A stretch of DNA of 46,252 bases from Methylobacter sp. (GTDB lineage: Bacteria; Pseudomonadota; Gammaproteobacteria; Methylococcales; Methylomonadaceae): positions 1 to 46,252 of the forward strand of contig JAURZV010000017.1 in NCBI GenBank assembly GCA_030653175.1. Reading direction: 5' to 3'. The stretch's first letter is position 1. Each line of letters begins with the position of its first letter. The notes under the pieces were generated by a model. It was not told where the DNA came from. It made no database searches and worked only from the letters and a program-made list of their open reading frames with translations. A program made the translations under genes and the position numbers. This document shows, one piece after another, positions 7,062 to 16,583 of this stretch.

Positions 7062-9759
7062 TTGGCTGAAAAAAGGTGTTGTTTGAATTATCCACTTTAA
7101 AGCTTCCTACTGTGATCACTAAGCTTTGCGCTTGTTCTTCCAGCGATTCTGCTGCCGCTGCGGCTTGTTCTACCAAAGCTGCATTTTGCTGGGTTACATC
7201 ATCCATTTGGGTGATGGCTTGATTGACTTGTTCGATGCCGGAGGTTTGTTCAACTGAGGCAGCGCTGATTTCAGACATTATGACCGTCACTCCGCGAATG
7301 GAACTAACGATTTCTTCCATGGTTTTTCCCGCTTGGGCGACCAGTTTAGTGCCGTCTTCAGCCTTTTCTACCGAATCGTCAATCAGGCTTTTAATCTCTC
7401 CTGCGGCGGCAGCGGCACGTTGCGCCAGGTTACGCACTTCTAACGCTACCACAGCAAAGCCCCGGCCTTGTTCGCCAGCACGGGCGGCTTCAATTGCGGC
7501 ATTGAGGGCAAGAATGTTGGTCTGGAAAGCGATATCGTCAATTACTGAGATAATATCGACAATCTTGCGTGAAGCTTCGTTGATATCATCCATTGTCGTG
7601 ACGACTTGACCGATCACCGTGACACCTTTGCTCGCGATGTCTGACGCGCTGACGGCAAGTTCGTTGGCGTGTCTCGCGTTTGTGCTATTTTGCTGCACGG
7701 TAGAGGTCAGCTCTTCCATACTGGCAGCGGTTTCTTCCAGGCTTGCGGCTTGCTCTTCGGTGCGGTGCGACAGATCATTGTTGCCGGTTGCTATTTCTTT
7801 AGCTCCGGTATTAATGTTGTCAGTGACATCTTTGATGTTATTGACGATTTCTTTCAGTTTTTCCACTGTGGTATTGGCGTCATCCTTGAGCTGCCCAAAC
7901 GTGCCGGAATAGTCATTGGTAATTGTTTCCGTCAGGTCACCACGGGCGAGGGCGCCGAGTACGCGCGCAACCTCATTAAGAGCGGTTTCGCTGGTTTCCA
8001 GAAGCTGGTTCATGCCCTCGCCCAGTTGCAGTATGAAGCCTTCTTTGTCTTGCAAATCCAGGCGCTTGGTGAGATCGCCCCTGACAGAGGCAGCCACAAT
8101 AGCGGCCACCTCTTTTTCCACCGCTACTTCGGTGGTTCGATCCAGCCATTCGGCCACCGTGCCCAGCCGCTGGCCTTGTTCGTTAACCATCGGATTGGCA
8201 GTCACCACCATGGTACGGTTGCCCAGCAACATGCTGGCTTTATAGGTGCCGGTTAAGGATGAGAGCAGCTGAGCCTGATGCGCTGGATTTTTATGAAAAC
8301 CATCAATATTAGTGCCCACCAAATTGGCAACAGAGAAATTCGGCAATTGCTTGCGAATCTCCGCTTCGGTCTTGCCAAGAATATCGACCACCGATTTATT
8401 GACATAAATGATGTTGCGGGCGTTGTCGGCGATCATCACGCCGGTGCAGATGCTGTCCAGCGCAATCTTGATGCGCATATTCTCATCAGAGATACGTTTG
8501 ATTTCTGCGACATCAAAACCGAGCTTGGTCTGCATGGATTTGATGGCTTCCAGTACCTTGCCGATTTCATCCTGGCGTTCAATGTCAATGGTGTTGCTGT
8601 AATTGCCCTGGGCGATCTGACCGAAGTGACCGACAGCGGCATCAAGCGGGCGCACGATGGTTCGGATCAGGGCTATGCCCAGCCATAGAATCAGCGCGAT
8701 ACCCGCCGCGATCAAGCCAATGGCGATATTGCGGATGTTGTCATAGCGTGAGTGGGCTGTCTCGAACTCCTGCTTGGCGACGTCGAGCTGCAATTGTAAA
8801 AGATTCTGAATATCCTCGACTAGCGGCTCGTAGAGGGGCCGAACTTTTTCCTCAATGACCCTCTTAGCCAGTGCAAGGTCATTAACACGCAGTGCTTCGA
8901 TAGACTGTTTCAAACCCTCCACCCCAAAGTGTTTTCTATTCTCGGCGAACTTGTCCGTTAAAACCTTTTCCTTTGGCATCAAATACAGGGTCATATAAGC
9001 ATCCCAAGCCTTATCGATTTCGGCGATGTTGTGTTCCACTTCAGTCATATTTTTCTGAATCTCCTCGAGTGTTGATGTGGAGAGGCTGGCGGTAATGCGC
9101 AGCCGGTTGGTCAGCAGCAGTTTCTGGATAGAGGCAATCTGATTTATTGAAACTGTGCGATTCTCATATACCGTTCTCAGGCCTTCATTGGCCAACATTT
9201 CCATGCTGCCAATGACCAACAACAGAATCGACATGCTTGCTATGACTGTTGTTACTCGGGATTTGATGTCGAGATTCTTAAATAGGTTAAGTTTCTTCAA
9301 CAAAGTTGATTTGATGACTTTTCCGTCCTGTATTTTCAGATTGCCGGCCTTGCCTTCGCGGAACAGTTTATAGGCAGCGCTTGCCGCTTGAATTTGCTCA
9401 ACACGTGGTTTGTTGCGAACCGACATATAACCGACCAGCTGATCATTTTCGTAAATAGGCGTGGCGTTGGCTAACACCCAGTAATAATCGCCATTTTTGC
9501 AACGATTTTTGACCAGTCCTGTCCATGGGCGACCCACTTTTAGCGATTGCCACATATCCTCGAACGCTTCCGGTGGCATGTCGGGATGGCGTACGATATT
9601 GTGCGGCGCACCGATGAGTTCTTGCCGGGTAAATCCGCTAATCCGGAGAAAGTCGTCGTTGACGTAGGTAATTATTCCCTTTAGATCGGTCTTGGAAACA
9701 ACAGAGTCATGCTCTGTGAGGGCATATTCCACATTAGTTACCGGCATATCGATTTTCAT
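7033..9759 (-). CDS. PAS-containing methyl-accepting chemotaxis protein (Aer-like N-terminus)
   Basis: A 908-residue inner-membrane chemoreceptor. In order: an Aer-type PAS domain ([41 protein letters not shown], a pattern linked to FAD binding and redox sensing); a first membrane span near residue 175 ([17 protein letters not shown]); a four-helix sensor region; a second span ([19 protein letters not shown]); HAMP; a second PAS-like domain ([19 protein letters not shown]); a second HAMP-like linker; and the signalling hairpin with tip [17 protein letters not shown]. The start is ATG 9759, because AAGGAA stands 8 nt upstream; the frame runs 13 codons further. The last nine or so residues are encoded by a dispersed repeat arm. 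Likely role: energy or redox taxis. No che genes are nearby. Confidence 0.9.
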   Translation of the reverse strand: MKIDMPVTNVEYALTEHDSVVSKTDLKGIITYVNDDFLRISGFTRQELIGAPHNIVRHPDMPPEAFEDMWQSLKVGRPWTGLVKNRCKNGDYYWVLANATPIYENDQLVGYMSVRNKPRVEQIQAASAAYKLFREGKAGNLKIQDGKVIKSTLLKKLNLFKNLDIKSRVTTVIASMSILLLVIGSMEMLANEGLRTVYENRTVSINQIASIQKLLLTNRLRITASLSTSTLEEIQKNMTEVEHNIAEIDKAWDAYMTLYLMPKEKVLTDKFAENRKHFGVEGLKQSIEALRVNDLALAKRVIEEKVRPLYEPLVEDIQNLLQLQLDVAKQEFETAHSRYDNIRNIAIGLIAAGIALILWLGIALIRTIVRPLDAAVGHFGQIAQGNYSNTIDIERQDEIGKVLEAIKSMQTKLGFDVAEIKRISDENMRIKIALDSICTGVMIADNARNIIYVNKSVVDILGKTEAEIRKQLPNFSVANLVGTNIDGFHKNPAHQAQLLSSLTGTYKASMLLGNRTMVVTANPMVNEQGQRLGTVAEWLDRTTEVAVEKEVAAIVAASVRGDLTKRLDLQDKEGFILQLGEGMNQLLETSETALNEVARVLGALARGDLTETITNDYSGTFGQLKDDANTTVEKLKEIVNNIKDVTDNINTGAKEIATGNNDLSHRTEEQAASLEETAASMEELTSTVQQNSTNARHANELAVSASDIASKGVTVIGQVVTTMDDINEASRKIVDIISVIDDIAFQTNILALNAAIEAARAGEQGRGFAVVALEVRNLAQRAAAAAGEIKSLIDDSVEKAEDGTKLVAQAGKTMEEIVSSIRGVTVIMSEISAASVEQTSGIEQVNQAITQMDDVTQQNAALVEQAAAAAESLEEQAQSLVITVGSFKVDNSNNTFFQPSRGRIAHHL

Positions 9760-9885
9760 GGCAGATTCCTTTTTTATTATTGTTGGTGGATTTAACACCG
9801 AAGTGCAATCCTAGTGCTCATGAGGCTTCTTGCAAGGGTGCAGCAAAAATATCCGTATGAGGTAATCTTAAAATTTAGTCCGCGA

Positions 9886-11898
9886 TTATTTTTCTTCAGG
9901 CGTAGTGCTGGTTAGCATGACAATTCGGTTTCTCCCTTCATTTTTTGCTCGATACATAGCTTGATCGGCGATTTCGATCATTTGGGTGTAACTTGTATGC
10001 TGCCGACTATACATGGCCACACCGATACTTACGGTCAGTGCATGATTGTGAAACTTGTGGCTCATAATTTTACCGCAGCGCTCAATTTCAGATCTGATGC
10101 GTTCGGCATAATGATAGGCGCCGGCTTCATCAGTATTTTGCAGAACAAATATAAACTCTTCACCTCCATAGCGGCCAATAAAGTCTCCGGGGCGGGTCAA
10201 GCTACGCAGAATATCGGCAACAGTCCTTAAAACACTGTCCCCCGCCAGGTGTCCACAGGTATCGTTAAACAGTTTGAACATGTCTATATCGACAAAGCCG
10301 GCGGCAACATTGGCCAGTTTGGACTCATCCCCTTGAAAAATATCAGTCAGGAAACGGTTGATCATGCGTTTATTGAAAAGTTGCGTTAAAGGATCAAGCT
10401 GCGCGCGTTTTTTCTCCATGTCATATTGTTTTGCATTAAACAGGGCAATACCCAGTTCATGTGCAATAGGAGCAATTTCCGATGGTAATTGTTCATGCAG
10501 TGGTTTTTCTGATATCGAATTATCGGCATAAAGCACACCGACGAGACGGTTATGGCGTAACACAGGAATAATGATAAATTCAGACACTTTCAGTTGTTGA
10601 AGTATTTTATCGTTGCCCTTTATTTTATCGTTGATGATGACTGCTTTTTTTTCACGAAAACATTTTAATAACGACCCGGAAAGAGTACTGATATTTATTT
10701 CAAAAGGTTGCAGCTTAATCGGTAACAGCGGTTGTGGCCGCCAGTGAGATGCAGTAAGACAGCGGCGTTTAGGATCTATCATTAGCATAATGACCCGATC
10801 GAAAGCAAAATCGCGCTGTATTGCGTCCAGTGTCCAGGGCAGAAACTCATCGGGATCCAGGCTATGATGAGGCGCGATTAAACTGGATGAAATTGTACGG
10901 CTGGATTTGTTATCAGCGGGCAAAGGGTTGTCTACGCTTAGTTGACTCAGGTTAATAGTCGTTTTTATTACGGTCGCCCGTAGCTTGGCCAGACTGGGGA
11001 ACTGAATGTTATAGAACTGCCGGGTATTTTGGATGTCCTGATCGACCTGTTGCAGCAGATCTTCAAGATCCAGCTGGTCCGTAGCAATGGTTTCCAGAAC
11101 AGCGCGCTGCAACATAGGATGGCTGTCGTGGGTGGCTGAACTAATGCCCTGCATCCAGGCAATGTAGTTTGCAAATGAAACGATAGCGGTTTCCGTTTTA
11201 AATTCAGCGTACGGCGATGCTTCAGTCGGCTGCTTATGATGATGTGCGACGATTGCCGTGATTGATGCCGGTAATTGCCATTCCAAACAAAAGACATGAC
11301 CCATTTCGGAATGCGTTATTCCAAAAAAATTGCGTTCTTCTTCTATTGTTGAATGTTTGTTATTGCCAAGGGAAGAAATGAAATCACTGTAGGTCATACG
11401 TCCGTATGTTTCCAGGACCACTTTGCCAATATCGTGCAGAAGTCCTCCGGTATAAAGCATATCCGGATCCGGATGCTTGAGCGCGACGGCAATTCTTCTG
11501 CTTAATGTTGCGACATACAGGCAATGCTGCCAGAAAAACAAGAAGTCAAATAGCTGCTGTCGGTTATTTTTTATCAGTTTGTCATAAAGCAGCAGGTTTA
11601 GAGCAAGCTGACGCACGGTAGAAAATCCCAACATGCTAACTGAATGTTTAATGGAGGTTATTTTATTAGGCAAGGCATACGCAGCAGAATTAACGTTCTT
11701 CAGGATTGTTGCCGCCAGGGTTGGTTCTGTTTCTATGATTCGGGATAAGTCTTCGATTTTGGCGCTGTCATCGCTGGCCAGGTTTAATAGTTTGATGGCA
11801 ACAGGGGGCACGAGTTGAAGATGCCTGATTTCATCCTTCAGAATTAAGCGGGCTGCTTTTTTTATTGTTTCGGTATTGTCCCCGTTTTCGTTAGCCAT
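9886..11898 (-). CDS. HDOD-GAF-GGDEF protein (probable diguanylate cyclase)
   Basis: About 670 residues. An HDOD domain comes first (LQLVPPVAIKLLNLAS, then the SIKHSVSMLGFSTVRQLAL core and LLHDIGKVV), then a GAF-like domain (residues about 350-500, ending in LVGVLYADNS), then a C-terminal GGDEF domain with an intact GGEEF active site. An RPGD motif five residues before GGEEF is an RxxD inhibitory site, so the enzyme is probably a product-inhibited diguanylate cyclase making c-di-GMP in the cytoplasm. Start: ATG 11898 with GGGGAG about 9 nt upstream; the open frame extends to 11985 but without family resemblance. It lies next to the chemoreceptor on the same strand, 126 nt apart. Confidence 0.88.
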   Translation of the reverse strand: MANENGDNTETIKKAARLILKDEIRHLQLVPPVAIKLLNLASDDSAKIEDLSRIIETEPTLAATILKNVNSAAYALPNKITSIKHSVSMLGFSTVRQLALNLLLYDKLIKNNRQQLFDFLFFWQHCLYVATLSRRIAVALKHPDPDMLYTGGLLHDIGKVVLETYGRMTYSDFISSLGNNKHSTIEEERNFFGITHSEMGHVFCLEWQLPASITAIVAHHHKQPTEASPYAEFKTETAIVSFANYIAWMQGISSATHDSHPMLQRAVLETIATDQLDLEDLLQQVDQDIQNTRQFYNIQFPSLAKLRATVIKTTINLSQLSVDNPLPADNKSSRTISSSLIAPHHSLDPDEFLPWTLDAIQRDFAFDRVIMLMIDPKRRCLTASHWRPQPLLPIKLQPFEINISTLSGSLLKCFREKKAVIINDKIKGNDKILQQLKVSEFIIIPVLRHNRLVGVLYADNSISEKPLHEQLPSEIAPIAHELGIALFNAKQYDMEKKRAQLDPLTQLFNKRMINRFLTDIFQGDESKLANVAAGFVDIDMFKLFNDTCGHLAGDSVLRTVADILRSLTRPGDFIGRYGGEEFIFVLQNTDEAGAYHYAERIRSEIERCGKIMSHKFHNHALTVSIGVAMYSRQHTSYTQMIEIADQAMYRAKNEGRNRIVMLTSTTPEEK

Positions 11899-12100
11899 TG
11901 CGTCCACTCCCCACTCCTTAGCCAGAATTCGATGACTTATACTATCGACAAAACATAATAATTTCTTGGAAATAAATGCGGGCAAATCACAGAATCATTA
12001 TGTTTTTGTTGATAGGGCAATATGTATAGGAAAAGAAAAGGCCTGAAATTTGTCGATTTTACGGGATTATTATCAGCTGATGTTACGCAGTAATTCTAAA

Positions 12101-12490
12101 AATTCACCACGAAGGTACGAAGAACACGAAGTTTTACAACTATTCAACCCTTTCCTCGTTGAGTAACTGCCCACACCACACGCTCGTGATGCCTGACCGA
12201 AATCGAAAAGCTTCCGCTCCTCGGCAACTGCTTCTGCAATATCTGCATAACCCACATGGACGTGGGGAATGCAGATATTGCAGGAGCAAATATCTGTCCA
12301 TGTAGGCACAGTCGATATTAAACGGCCAAAGCAAGCTTTGGACTCCAAAAAAACAAGGATGTTGGAGTTCAAAGCTTGCTTTGTAATTCTAAAGATCACG
12401 TTTTTGTATCGAGAGCACAGGAACGCGTACCGGCAAGGGTGAGCGGTTACTTTTTTCTTCGTGCTCTTCGTGGCCTTCGTGGTAAAAATT
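12101..12490. repeat. Composite repeat element with inverted ends and two internal hairpins
   Basis: The ends (12101-12131 and 12457-12490) are imperfect inverted copies built on CCACGAAGG and GAACACGAAG / GAGCACGAAG. Inside are two strong inverted repeats: 12234-12248 with 12269-12283 (CTGCAATATCTGCAT), enclosing CCCACATGGACGTGGG; and 12327-12348 with 12362-12383 (21 of 22 positions match, CAAAGCAAGCTTTG...). The 540-nt stretch 11986-12522 holds no gene that I can support. Confidence 0.7.
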
Positions 12491-12507
12491 CCTTAGCTAT
12501 TGCGTAA

Positions 12508-12768
12508 ACTTCAGTTTTCAGGATGTTTTTGATTGATCGTGAACATCCACCGCGCCATATTCATATCAAATATGGCGAACATGAAGCGGTGATGGTTGGT
12601 GATACGCTGTTTATGCCCGACATTGCAATATTCCAATATGCGACGGATTTTGGTTTTGCTCACCGCATCATCGAACATCCATATTGCCTTTTATTTATTC
12701 TCGACTTCCCAACCCTTGCAGGCCAGGGCAATGTGATACGGAACGGGGCGGGCGCCGGTTCCGTATGA
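12508..12768 (+). pseudogene. DUF4160 N-terminal fragment
   Basis: From the stop at 12505 the frame reads TSVFRMFLIDREHPPRHIH and then IKYGEHEAVM, the conserved first half of DUF4160 proteins (FFxDxxxPPHxHV...YGEyeA). The normal extreme N-terminus is missing, and after about 12600 the resemblance ends; the frame then runs antisense through the end of the DUF2442 gene. The break lies directly beside the composite repeat at 12101-12490, which may have destroyed the 5' part. ATG 12523 could in theory start an 81-residue product. Confidence 0.5.
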
Positions 12769-13128
12769 GCTCATGGTGCGAGTCGTCATGCCCAGTGCTT
12801 GGGCGGCATCGGCCAACGACAGTCCGTTACGCAGCCGCCAGGCGAGGAATGTGCGGGTGTTTTCGTCGGTGGCAGTTTGAAGCAGCGCTTCCAGCCACAA
12901 GGTATCGGCTCCGATTTGAATGTCAAAGTCTGTCCATTCGATCGTCCAACCTATGCTGTTTGTGAGCCGAACCCTGGCAAAGGCGGCCGGGTCGCGCAAA
13001 GGCGTGAGGCCCGGTTTGGCGAAAATAGCTTCACCCTTATCCACGGTCATTATGCAGCCGTTAATAAAGGTCATTTTTAGCTGATAGTTTGGTAAAGGTT
13101 CAACCGCTGCTAGGCGGGGGCGTTTCAT
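12691..13128 (-). CDS. DUF2442 protein with C-terminal helix-turn-helix
   Basis: About 145 residues. The N-terminal half is DUF2442 (NYQLKMTFINGCIMTVDKGE, then TIEWTDFDIQIGADTLW). The C-terminal part (LSLADAAQALGMTTRTMSSY) is a helix-turn-helix like that of Xre proteins. It is encoded just after a DUF4160 gene, whose 3' end it overlaps by 29 nt. DUF4160-DUF2442 pairs are widespread and have a toxin-antitoxin-like layout; the HTH would suit an autorepressing antitoxin. That role is inference. The start is ATG 13128; the longer frame begins with TTG at 13152. Confidence 0.7.
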   Translation of the reverse strand: MKRPRLAAVEPLPNYQLKMTFINGCIMTVDKGEAIFAKPGLTPLRDPAAFARVRLTNSIGWTIEWTDFDIQIGADTLWLEALLQTATDENTRTFLAWRLRNGLSLADAAQALGMTTRTMSSYGTGARPVPYHIALACKGWEVENK

Positions 13129-13351
13129 TGATGCCACAATTCCATTCCTCAATCAATTCATCACGGTTTTCCGTAACCCACGCCATTACCTCTTTGCGCA
13201 ATCCGCGCGGGAAGGTGCCGGTGCAGTTCAGGGTCTCCAGGTTAATCAATACATCAAAATTGCCTCCGACCAAGTGCGCATGCATCGGCGGAGAATCGTC
13301 TTCTCTTATTTCAAGTCGGTATTTGTTGCGAAAGAGATGTTTCGTAGCCAT
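13100..13351 (-). CDS. DUF4160 protein
   Basis: 83 residues. YRLEIREDDSPPMHAHLVGG matches the DUF4160 pattern (acidic-PPxHxH), followed by FDVLINLETLNC and a C-terminal helix (LRKEVMAWVTENRDELIEEW). It is first in the pair, and its end overlaps the downstream DUF2442 gene, which implies translational coupling. Function unknown; a toxin role is only suggested by gene pairing. Confidence 0.7.
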   Translation of the reverse strand: MATKHLFRNKYRLEIREDDSPPMHAHLVGGNFDVLINLETLNCTGTFPRGLRKEVMAWVTENRDELIEEWNCGINETPPPSSG

Positions 13352-13504
13352 GTTGTAATGGTATGGAATAATTTGAATAAGTCAACCGCCTAGTTGTGAG
13401 AGGGGTTTCGGTAGGCGCTATACTGCAAACGATCATGAATTGCGCTTTTTAGAACCCACTCACCCCAGCCCTCTCCCGCAGGGTATAGGTATCTGCACAA
13501 GTGC

Positions 13505-13600
13505 CGGCCTCTTGTCTCGTTCCCACGCGCTGCGTGGTAATGCAGTTCAAGGCGCAGCGCGCCGAAATGCAGAGTATATCAACGTAGGACGCAGCGCGTC
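13505..13600. repeat. GC-rich palindromic repeat cluster
   Basis: The 275-nt gap between the DUF4160 and lipA genes holds short palindromes (CCACGCGCTGCGTGG, CGCAGCGCG, GACGCAGCGCGTC) of the kind found in dispersed intergenic repeats. The open frame here has no protein-like features. Confidence 0.5.
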
Positions 13601-13627
13601 GCGATGTAGAGTACAAATTAGCGATGA

Positions 13628-14614
13628 TCAGTACGATTTAGCATTGGAATTGTCATCCTGCATTACAGCTTTAGCCTGAAGGTCAGCATGGTAGGACGAC
13701 CTGACCATTGGCGCGCTGGCGACTTGCTTAAACCCTAGAGCCTTGGCAACTGCGCCGTATTCATCGAATTGTTCGGGAGTGATGTAGTTTTCAACCGGCA
13801 AATGGGCTTTGCTGGGTTGCAGGTATTGGCCTATGGTCAGCATTGAGCAACCGTGGGCTAATAAATCTTTCATGACTTGATGGACTTCATGCGGTTGTTC
13901 GCCTACGCCGAGCATCAGGCCGGATTTGGTCGGTACTTGCGGTTGGGTCTGGTGGAATTGTTGCAATAAATTCAGCGAGCCTTGGTAGTCGGAACCGGGG
14001 CGGACTTGTTTGTACAGCCTGGGCACGGTTTCCAGGTTGTGGTTGAATACGTCGCAGGGTTGTTCGGCTAATATGGCTACGGCTTTTTCGATGCGTCCGC
14101 GAAAGTCGGGAACCAGGATTTCTATTTTGGTGGCGGGTGTTTGCCGGCGGATTTTTTCGATGCACTCGGCAAAATGTCCGGCTCCGCCGTCTCTTAAATC
14201 ATCACGGTCTACCGAGGTGATGACCACGTACTTCAAGGCCATTGCCTGTATCGCATCGGCCAGGCGTTGGGGTTCGTCCTTGTCCAGCGCCAGCGGTTTG
14301 CCGTGCGCGACATCGCAAAAAGGGCAGCGGCGGGTACACAAATCGCCCATGATCATGAACGTGGCGGTGCCGTGCTGGAAACACTCCCCCAGATTGGGGC
14401 ATGCGGCTTCTTCGCAAACGGTATGCAGGTTGTTTTCGCGTAACAGTTGCTTGATGCGGGTGACTTCGTCGCCGGCCGATATTTTTATGCGTATCCACTC
14501 GGGTTTGCGCAAGGTCGTTTCGGCAGGCTCCACTTTGATCGGGATTTTTGCCAGTTTTTCGGTGTTGCGCTGGTGAGATTCGGGAGTGGAACGGGAGGGC
14601 GCTTGATAAGTCAT
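13628..14614 (-). CDS. lipA: Lipoyl synthase (radical SAM)
   Basis: Inserts two sulfurs into protein-bound octanoyl groups to form the lipoyl cofactor of 2-oxoacid dehydrogenases and the glycine cleavage H protein. 328 residues, the usual size. The auxiliary-cluster motif [12 protein letters not shown] and the radical SAM motif CTRRCPFCD are intact, and the C-terminal RSSYHA provides the conserved Ser ligand of the auxiliary cluster. The start overlaps the lipB stop by 4 nt (ATGA), so the two are co-translated. It is the last gene of the long minus-strand block. Confidence 0.97.
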   Translation of the reverse strand: MTYQAPSRSTPESHQRNTEKLAKIPIKVEPAETTLRKPEWIRIKISAGDEVTRIKQLLRENNLHTVCEEAACPNLGECFQHGTATFMIMGDLCTRRCPFCDVAHGKPLALDKDEPQRLADAIQAMALKYVVITSVDRDDLRDGGAGHFAECIEKIRRQTPATKIEILVPDFRGRIEKAVAILAEQPCDVFNHNLETVPRLYKQVRPGSDYQGSLNLLQQFHQTQPQVPTKSGLMLGVGEQPHEVHQVMKDLLAHGCSMLTIGQYLQPSKAHLPVENYITPEQFDEYGAVAKALGFKQVASAPMVRSSYHADLQAKAVMQDDNSNAKSY

Positions 14615-15216
14615 TTTTGTAATGCCGTAATGATAGCTTGGGTAACAGGAATGGCGAGTTCAGCATTGCTGACAGTCACGCCCAGATCGGCCAGTTGGGT
14701 AACCTCAAGTCCTGAATAACCGCAGGTATTGATATGGTCGAAAGGGCGCAAATCCATATGGTTGTTGATACTCAGGCCATGATAGCTGCAATTTCTTTTA
14801 ATGCGTAGCCCGATGGAACCGATTTTTTTGTTATCCACATAAACGCCGGGGGCATCGGCTCTGGCTACGGCGATAATGCCGTGTTGCGCCAAGGCGAAGA
14901 TCATGGCTTGTTCCAGTGTTGTGACCAGTTGGCGGACGCCGAGATTCAGCCGTTTAATATCGATCAGGGTGTAAATAATCAGCTGGCCGGGGCCGTGATA
15001 GGTCACCTGTCCGCCCCGGTCGGAATTAATGACGGGTATGGCGCCGGTATCCAGCAGATGCTCACGCTTGCCGTTTAAGCCCAGCGTATAAACGGGGGGG
15101 TGTTCTGTAATCCAGATTTCATCGGCGGTTTGGGTATTGCGATTTTGGGTGAATCGCTGCATGTCCTGCCAGGTGGATTCATAATCTTGCAATCCTAAGT
15201 TACGTATCGCTGCCAT
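14611..15216 (-). CDS. lipB: Lipoyl(octanoyl) transferase
   Basis: Transfers octanoyl from acyl carrier protein to lipoyl domains, the step before LipA. 201 residues. Motifs: [33 protein letters not shown], with the catalytic Lys in the KIGSIG segment; and the catalytic Cys in [10 protein letters not shown]. Gene order ybeD-lipB-lipA matches E. coli. A 265-nt gap with an inverted repeat separates it from ybeD. Confidence 0.96.
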   Translation of the reverse strand: MAAIRNLGLQDYESTWQDMQRFTQNRNTQTADEIWITEHPPVYTLGLNGKREHLLDTGAIPVINSDRGGQVTYHGPGQLIIYTLIDIKRLNLGVRQLVTTLEQAMIFALAQHGIIAVARADAPGVYVDNKKIGSIGLRIKRNCSYHGLSINNHMDLRPFDHINTCGYSGLEVTQLADLGVTVSNAELAIPVTQAIITALQK

Positions 15217-15333
15217 TAAGATGATTTATCCTAGAAAAATTATTTCGCGTCCACGAAAAGCACGAAAATATTCAGAGAGATGCCTAACTGTAGGTCGTTA
15301 CTCAAAGGTGAGTAGCTAAATATAAACACAATG

Positions 15334-15420
15334 GAACGCAGATGACGCTGATAAATATGATGAACGCGGATAATTCAAAAAAATCTTACTTAATCATAAC
15401 TATCAGCGTCATCTGCGTTC
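15334..15420. repeat. Inverted repeat between ybeD and lipB
   Basis: A perfect 20-nt arm (GAACGCAGATGACGCTGATA, 15334-15353) pairs with 15401-15420, and an internal partial copy (GAACGCGGAT) lies at 15362. The arms resemble a common dispersed intergenic repeat. The gap 15217-15481 shows nothing else. Confidence 0.8.
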
Positions 15421-15481
15421 TATTTTAATAGTTGTTGGGTTAATCGAATATTTACGATTACCGTGTTGTAGGCAATCCCCC

Positions 15482-15745
15482 CTACAAAGCCATCAACACA
15501 TGCGGATGGTCGGTTAAATCCTGATAAATAGCATCCAATTGCTGCTTGCTGGATGCTTCTATAATCACGGTCACGGCGATGTAATTGCCGTCTTTGCTGG
15601 GGCGTGTGGTCACCGCGCCTTCGTTAATGTCGGGAACATGGCGCCGGACGATTTCTATGACCAGCAGGTCAAGTTCAAGATCGGATTTTCCCATGGCTTT
15701 GATCGGAAATCGGCAGGGAAATTCTAAAAGGGTTTCTTCACTCAT
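15482..15745 (-). CDS. ybeD: YbeD/DUF493 protein
   Basis: 87 residues with the family pattern LEFPCRFPIKAMG, a central VTTRPSKDGNYIAVTV and a closing HPHVLMAL. YbeD is a small ACT-like fold protein lying between dacA and lipB in E. coli; its function is unproven. The same neighbourhood is kept here, with a dat gene added between dacA and ybeD. It overlaps dat by 8 nt. Confidence 0.9.
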   Translation of the reverse strand: MSEETLLEFPCRFPIKAMGKSDLELDLLVIEIVRRHVPDINEGAVTTRPSKDGNYIAVTVIIEASSKQQLDAIYQDLTDHPHVLMAL

Positions 15746-16583
15746 GGCAAGATTGCTTGTAAGCCTGGAATAATTGATTCATGGTTTGCCATATGGGGCC
15801 GGGTTTGCCGTTTGCAATGGTTTCATTATCGAGTTGAACAACCGGTACGATTTCGCGTGTAGAGCTGGTTAACCAGATTTCGCCGGCTGTTTTTAAGGCA
15901 TCCAATGAAATGATGTCTTCACTATAGGGAATGTTGTTTTCCCTGGCGATTTCCAGAATGACGTCGCGGGTTATGCCCGGCAGTATTTCGTGGCCGATGG
16001 GCGGTGTAATCAGGATGCCGTCAATGACGGCAAATATATTGCTTGCGGCTCCTTCGGTCACATAGCCGTCTTTAACCAGGATGGCTTCCGCACAACCTTT
16101 TTCTACAGCCTGTTGTCTGAGCAAAATATTGGCCAGCAGCGTGGTGGCTTTAACATTGCACAGTTCCCAGCGGCTGTCATCAACGCTGATGGCCTTTACT
16201 CCGGAATCCAGGTTTTCAAGCGGCACGATGTTTGAACACATCGCGAACACAGTAGGCGTAACGTTTTCCGGAAAAGCATGATCTCTTTTGGAAGCAACGC
16301 CACGGGTAATTTGCAGGTAAATAGACTGATCCAGATTTTTATCCAGCAAAGGCGTCAGGATTTTCAGCCATTGCGCCCGGTCATGCGGATTAGCTAAGCG
16401 TATGGAAGACAGGCTGTTTTCCAGCCGCTTCATGTGTTCTTGAAAGTGAAACAGATTGCCGGAGTAGGACGGGATTACTTCATAAATCCCGTCGCCAAAC
16501 AAAAAGCCGCGATCCATAACCGATATTTTGGCGTCGCAAAGCGGCAGATACTGCCCATTTAAATAGACAGTTTTATTGTCCAT
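15738..16583 (-). CDS. dat: D-amino acid aminotransferase (PLP fold type IV)
   Basis: 281 residues, class IV aminotransferase. It begins VYLNGQYLPLCDAKISVMDRG and has FGDGIYEVIPSY, a Lys in CNVKATTLLANILL consistent with the PLP Lys, EAILVKDGYVTEGAASNIF and a C-terminal EIWLTSSTREIVPV. This is the D-alanine/D-glutamate transaminase group rather than IlvE. Its 11-nt overlap with dacA places it in cell-wall metabolism: it could recycle D-alanine released by the carboxypeptidase or supply D-glutamate. Confidence 0.85.
   Translation of the reverse strand: MDNKTVYLNGQYLPLCDAKISVMDRGFLFGDGIYEVIPSYSGNLFHFQEHMKRLENSLSSIRLANPHDRAQWLKILTPLLDKNLDQSIYLQITRGVASKRDHAFPENVTPTVFAMCSNIVPLENLDSGVKAISVDDSRWELCNVKATTLLANILLRQQAVEKGCAEAILVKDGYVTEGAASNIFAVIDGILITPPIGHEILPGITRDVILEIARENNIPYSEDIISLDALKTAGEIWLTSSTREIVPVVQLDNETIANGKPGPIWQTMNQLFQAYKQSCHE

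Noticed and set aside
7223-8256. Plus-strand frames of 97-195 codons opposite the chemoreceptor
   Set aside because: Antisense shadows of a well-supported coding sequence.
12073-12399. Minus-strand frames in the 12.1-12.4 kb region
   Set aside because: They are made of inverted repeats and hairpins; the protein sequence shows no family features.
13440-13679. 79-codon plus-strand frame before lipA
   Set aside because: It covers palindromic repeats and the antisense end of lipA; no domain.
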